Notes under the pieces: model-generated | Told to the model about the DNA's origin: nothing | Database searches by the model: none | What the model saw: the letters and a program-made list of their open reading frames with translations, nothing else | Shown: positions 59,001 through 64,000 of the stretch, in pieces | Layout: every line of letters starts with the position of its first letter | How positions within the stretch are numbered: the first letter of the stretch is position 1 | Translations under genes and position numbers: made by a program | Source of the DNA: Cotesia glomerata | Taxonomy: Eukaryota; Arthropoda; Insecta; Hymenoptera; Braconidae | Direction: 5' to 3' | Assembly (NCBI RefSeq): GCF_020080835.1 | Contig: NC_058159.1 | Coordinates: 9,858,001-9,922,000, forward strand | DNA: 64,000 nucleotides

Positions 59001-61738
59001 ATTGATTTGATGTACAATATATAAATTTATCAATTAATGTTTTATGTTATTATCATAGCTAAAATCGGTAAGTGTTAGCTGTAAATTTAGTTTTATTTGT
59101 TAGGTTGTTAAAATAATATCAATAAAAAATTAATAAAGCAAGGTGTATACTTCGACATGAATGCCGCGTAAATTAAATCTAGACCCGGAAAAAATGATAA
59201 TTGGCCACTCGGAAATACGCTGATCGGCAATTACACCTTGCGTAATTACTTTACTGCTATATGGATGATGTTATTTTTTGTTTGTTAAAATAATAATCAA
59301 TCTGAATTTGTTGTGTGAAATACTTATATAGTAAGCAATAAATGTTCTATCGCTCAATAATTATCTTTCAAGTGTAAAAATTTGACGCTTTACATGTATA
59401 ATTTCAAAGAATAAATTCGAGTTCCAGAGTAATAATGTAAATTAATAATTATAGAATGCAGCTATTAACGTCATTGTGATGAAAGCAAGTTATTAAAATA
59501 AAACATGCAATATAATTTAACTTTGGATTTTTTTTTCTTTGAATATGACGTAATTATTGATAATTTATGATGCAAGTTTTATTAAATATGACAAATATAT
59601 TTTTTTATTTTTAAATTAATATTCAATGTCAATTCTTACGAATAAAAAATTTTCATGCACTGATAAAAAAAAACTAACTTGATTCAAGAAAAAAAATTGT
59701 GAACCAAGGTAAACGATTTTCTTGGGTTTTAAATTCTTGAATTTCAATATTTATATCTTTGATCGGTAACTATCGCTATTTGATTCAAAGCCATGTATCT
59801 TCAGTCAGTACGACGAATTTATTCAATCTAGAATAATTTATAAATTCAAAAGTTACTTTCTTGCATTAAAAGCTGAATTATTTGAATCAAGAATGAAGTT
59901 TTGAGAGAATAAATATTTTTTTTTTTAATTAAAAAATGATTTTTTTTTATTGTGGATATTTTATTTTCTTTTGATTTATTTAACCAACTAATACTGAAAA
60001 TGTTTTTAATTAGAATAAATTACGCAGAATCAATACCGATAATTAAGCGGTCGCTTTACTGTTATTACCGATAAATGTAAAACGCATCAAGTATAAACGG
60101 TTAAGTACATTTTTAGCCTTGTAGCCATTGTTACATCACCTCTTTTCATGATCTATAAATATCTGGGTTTATTTGTATCCTAATTGATATGTGTCAATAT
60201 TTATTACAAATATAAATACAAATTATTTTTTATCTATTAAGATCAATTAATGTTAATGAACGTGCGAATATCCGTTATAATACGCTATACTTAATGTAAA
60301 ATTCAAATTGGTTATTGTTATTAATCGTTATATTAATAACTATAATCATTATTATAACCATAACAATATCAAAGTTTAACCAGAATCTTCTGGAAATAAT
60401 TATACGGCAGTCACCAAAGTTTAATAAGTGTCAAATGATATTTTATTGAATCATATTACTTGAGTTAAAAATATTCCACTGAATTTATTCTTATAATTAT
60501 TTATTACCCATTAATAATGATTATATCAATATTAGATATCATTGATATCATATTATTCTTCTTAAATAAATAATGAAAAAAAAAAAAAAACAAATTAGTT
60601 ATTTCTTTAATACTAAATCAATTACTTAACTTGGTCTTAAATAAATGTTTACAATCTAAACATTCTTTTATAATTACAATTTGATAATAAAAGTTAATAA
60701 TATATTTGAGTTTCTGATAACAATAAGTCAGACTAAAATTTTAATGAAAGAATAGTCGGATTATTTAATTAAATATGTAATTTGAACTTAGGTTTGAATT
60801 TTTTTTTTAATTTATTATATAAAAAAATCAATGTTCCATGAAAAATAAAATACAAATCTTTGTAAAAAATAAAATTATCAAATATTTATCTATTTATCTC
60901 TTACGGAAAGAATTTTATTGTTATGATTTTTAGTAGATAAATAAACTGCTGAGTCGCGAATACATTCTATTTTTGAAGCGATTGTAAATAAAATAAAAGT
61001 AATCGATTGATTTGTAAGCTATCAATTGAAATCGGTAAACAAATGAAACATATAAAACGTCCAGTCGTATTGTTGAAGTTTGTTCTATAAAAGTCTAATA
61101 AAGTTTAAAGATCTAGTAAAATTGATTTTAAATTAAGCTCGTTAGTACATTTAGATGCCCTCTTTAAGAATAATGCTCTAATTTATATAAATAATAGTTA
61201 AAGCGATAAGATATTTTTTATAGACAGGTCGGTTAGGCACTGTCGGCGACGAAATAAATAAATTGAGTACACCAATCCCAGACTTGATTATTACGTTATC
61301 TACATTAATAACACATGTTAATAGTGGATTTTATTGTACAAAATTTGTCTTTAGTATAATTAAATCGTAAAGTAATTTAATTAACTTTATTAGTAATTAC
61401 TTAAACTTCTTTCAAAATTAATTAATTATTTTGTATGCGTGAAAATAATATCAATTGAGAAACCCAATTTTATACTATTGTTATGTATAAATATAATGTA
61501 TGCTCTTTTTATTCCGGTTTCAATCTTTCTTCCTCGTATACTGTTATTAAAACTACTAGAGCTTGATAAAAATAATCGTAAGAATAAAAAAAGTGGAAGT
61601 AATATTTCAGAGTCTAGCGCGACATACTTTTCTATGTGTACGGATGTAGATGATAAAAAAAATTGTACATTTCAGAAAAAATTATTACAATACGTTTCAT
61701 TAAAATAGAAAAAAATTAGTAAAACGGTTCACTAAAGG
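56028..61738. other. Gene-poor upstream region
   Basis: 5.7 kb without a convincing ORF, RNA gene or long repeat. It should contain the SLC36 5' UTR and distal promoter near 56028-56900. An (AAT)n run is at 56519-56545. Less AT-rich islands at 59140-59260 and 60030-60140 could be control elements. The 59139-59240 island is bounded by GCAAGGTGT and its complement ACACCTTGC. Confidence 0.45.
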
Positions 61739-61748
61739 CCATCCCTGC

Positions 61749-62393
61749 AACTTCCCGCTAATTCCATACCTGGGTGATTAAAATTGTACTTATGACGTTT
61801 TTGAGATTTTTGAGCTTAAAATATAATTTATGTGATATTTTGAGTTCACTGAGCTCAAAGAGATAGTATTTCTATGCATTCGAGCTCAAAAGTCTGATAG
61901 AAGTTTCATAGAACACTACTTTTGGAATTTTCAAACCGCAATAACTTTTTAATGGATCAACAGATTTTCACGTGGTTGGCGGCATTCGACGCAGTTTCAT
62001 CAGCCTCATGAAGAATTTTCAGGTTTTAATTGATCGAACCAAAAATTTCGGAGTAATTTCGAAAAAAAACTTTTTTCGGTTTTCTTTTGTTCACGATATC
62101 TCTCGAACAAAGTAACCGATTTCGACCAGCTTGGTGGCGATCGATGTGGTTTTTTATTGTCTAGAGCTGAATAGTTTTTGGAATCGATCGGTGGAGCTGT
62201 TTAAAAGTTATCCAAAAAAAACTACATTTGAAAAAATTTTTTTTCTTAGTTTTTTTAAGATTTCTCAAAATCTACTGATCCGAATCGGTCCAAATTGTAC
62301 TCAAAATCTAAGTTTGGCCAAGCCCTTTCAAATGGCACCAACCGCGATAAAATCGGATGAGCCGTTCACAAGTTATAAGCGGTTCACATACTT

Positions 62394-62486
<93 letters not shown>

Positions 62487-62643
62487 CACATACAGACACA
62501 GTGACAACTTCGCGGGAGTAGTCAGGGAAGCTTCCTATGACCTTCAAACGTCGAGATCTGATGAAAACTCGATTTTCGCAAAACGGGGTGAAAACAATAA
62601 CTTCTCAATTTTTGAAAATCTTCGATTTTCTTTGCGGGAAGTT
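61749..62643. mobile_element. Repeat element bounded by AACTTCCCGC / GCGGGAAGTT
   Basis: A 10-bp perfect terminal inverted repeat bounds an 895-bp, comparatively GC-rich, non-coding segment. Its composition is unlike the flanks, and it carries a compound microsatellite at 62396-62500. The long frame across it (62131-62676) translates the CA/TA repeat and is not a gene. The superfamily is not known to me. Confidence 0.55.
62396..62500. repeat. Compound (CA)n(TA)n microsatellite
   Basis: About 20 CA units run directly into about 22 TA units, with short CATA/CACA variants at the end. It lies inside the 61749-62643 element. Confidence 0.95.
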
Positions 62644-64000
62644 AAAAATTTCAAGTGTCAATGTAAATTTATGTAAATGGTAATAATAGATTCTATTTAG
62701 TGAGTCATTGTACATGCGTACATACGTACTTATATATTAAATGAAAAATAAATGTGTGACTGTCTTGTTATGTGTAATATCATCAGTAATAAAATTAGTT
62801 ATAGCTGTGACGAGACATTGTATCTTAACTTTTCTTGTGGGTGCATGGTGTTACGCAAATACCTAAAATATATAGTTTGTGAGCTAATGCCTTGTTCTAG
62901 TTTAAAAAATTTTAAGGGTCAATGAAAGAAAAAAGTCTGCGGGTAAAAATAGATTCAAGAGTGTAGCAAAATATTTTTTTTGTAATACCAACCGCGAAAC
63001 TTGGATTTTCGAGCTATAGTTAGGAGGGGTAAAATGAATGATATCTGGTCATCTATAGTTGAGTCTACTTTTCACGCACACGTAAGGATAAGTGACATCT
63101 CTCTCTCTATCTGTCTCTACATTCCCGCATGGATGCTAAAAAGTACTATAGGATATTTAGTTTCGTTTATTTCTACAATCATCCACCAGGGAGAGTATGA
63201 ATCGAAAAAAAAAAATCTTGGCGACAAGTCGATTCTTGTAAACAATTTTACTAATATTTTAGTTTGCCATTTATTTACGTGTGACAGTTCATAAATGAAT
63301 AACATTTTATTTGCATCCTCTTCTTGCATCCTCCGAGTTTCGCCGTTGCTATTACAAAAAATTTTGTTCGATACAAATCCGCAAAGGTTGGTATTTTGGT
63401 AATAAACTTGAAGTGATGACACTCGTCTGAGATTATAAATACATTCTCAACAAAACCTCGCACGTTTTATCTGGTCTCGCTTCGCTCGACCGATAACAAC
63501 GTACTCGGTTTTGTTGAGAATGCACTCATAATCTCAGCCTCGTGACGTCACTTCAAGCTTACCAAAATACCTACCATCGCGCATACGTATCGAAAATAAC
63601 TATTTTCTAATAAAATGTGTGCGTAGTTTTACGTAATTACAAGTTTTGCCGCTTAATGTTTAGGTTTTTAAACAGGAAAACTTAATACTATTATTGGTTA
63701 ACCACATAGAGGAAAAATTAAATAATTATCCAATGCATGATAATAAAACATTGCATGTTTATATTATTACATTTTTATGACGCGCTGATGTTTGTTCTCT
63801 GAACTCTGATTATTATTTCAAAAAATTTATGATTAAACTGTTTGTAACAAATATGGGATGTAACTGTATCTCTATTGCCGCTATTAAGTTATTAAAAAAT
63901 TGTATTTGTTATTATTTATCGCGGTAGTGAGTTTAGCAATAAAACATCGGATTGAGTTGCAATATAAACTTATTTGTTTATATTTTGCTGTTATTATTTT
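62644..64000. other. Non-coding right end of window
   Basis: Apart from the inverted repeat at 63387-63576, nothing recognisable. The short frames here overlap that repeat or have no protein-like character. Confidence 0.5.
63387..63576. mobile_element. Inverted-repeat element with arms of about 70 bp
   Basis: The left arm (63387-63457) contains GGTATTTTGGTAA, ACTTGAAGTGA and CATTCTCAACAAAACC. The right arm (63510-63576) repeats these inverted with a few changes. The centre includes a palindromic GTCTCGCTTCGCTCGAC. It is a MITE-like foldback with no coding capacity. Confidence 0.7.

Noticed and set aside
61560..61700. Possible exon in the 61439-61708 frame (hydrophobic start then polar tail)
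   Set aside because: No splice partner, no homologue recognised, and composition matches the surrounding non-coding DNA.
62131..62676. 181-aa open frame with a His/Thr and Tyr/Ile repeat tract
   Set aside because: It is the translation of a CA/TA microsatellite inside a repeat element; the frame on the opposite strand is equally open and neither resembles a protein.
1..64000. tRNA, rRNA, CRISPR or bacterial operon features
   Set aside because: No cloverleaf with conserved loop motifs, no rRNA-like block and no spaced direct-repeat array was seen; the window is eukaryotic nuclear DNA.

Overview
This is an AT-rich, intron-rich animal nuclear sequence. Most introns are 60-120 bp, and the genes are clear insect orthologues. 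The two ankyrin-repeat genes ending in a PRANC-like C-terminus point to a parasitoid wasp (Hymenoptera, possibly Braconidae); that placement is inference, since no taxonomic marker is present. Gene models were built by hand from splice sites and reading phase, and all phases close.

Layout. 0.8-24.8 kb is a dense block of housekeeping genes: Rae1 (-), ATP synthase subunit g (+), ABCB7 (-, intronless), TMEM62-like phosphoesterase (+), NDUFC2 (+), a Cda4-like chitin deacetylase (-), CCDC134 (-), YIPF6 (+) and TTC8/BBS8 (-). Neighbours alternate between divergent pairs with spacers of 0.6-1.6 kb and convergent pairs. 26.4-29.0 kb is an intact single-exon ANK/PRANC gene. 29.0-33.3 kb is a nest of inverted-repeat mobile DNA. 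33.3-46.2 kb is one 13-exon EF-hand/WD40 gene of the WDY/WDR49/WDR64 family. Its introns have swollen with a 2.5-kb hAT-like foldback, MITEs, tandem repeats and a second, broken ANK/PRANC gene on the same strand. 48.6-56.0 kb is an SLC36 amino-acid transporter (-), with a GC-rich island in a 4.6-kb intron that contains a palindromic CLEAR-type E-box. 56-64 kb has no convincing gene, only repeats.

Themes. Three products act in the mitochondrion or inner-membrane complexes (ATP synthase g, NDUFC2, ABCB7). Several act in the secretory pathway (YIPF6, CCDC134, TMEM62). TTC8, and possibly the WDY-like protein, relate to cilia or sperm flagella. No operon-like functional cluster is evident.

The observations most worth a second look are: the two hAT-like elements with 8-bp target duplications and very long inverted arms, one of which would be transcribed inside an intron as a hairpin of more than 1 kb; the ANK/PRANC pair, one copy intact and one interrupted by a 127-bp near-perfect hairpin and a stop codon inside a host-gene intron; the chitin deacetylase whose metal-binding motif positions are substituted; and the CLEAR-like palindrome in the SLC36 intron. 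No previously undescribed multi-gene system could be demonstrated from sequence alone.
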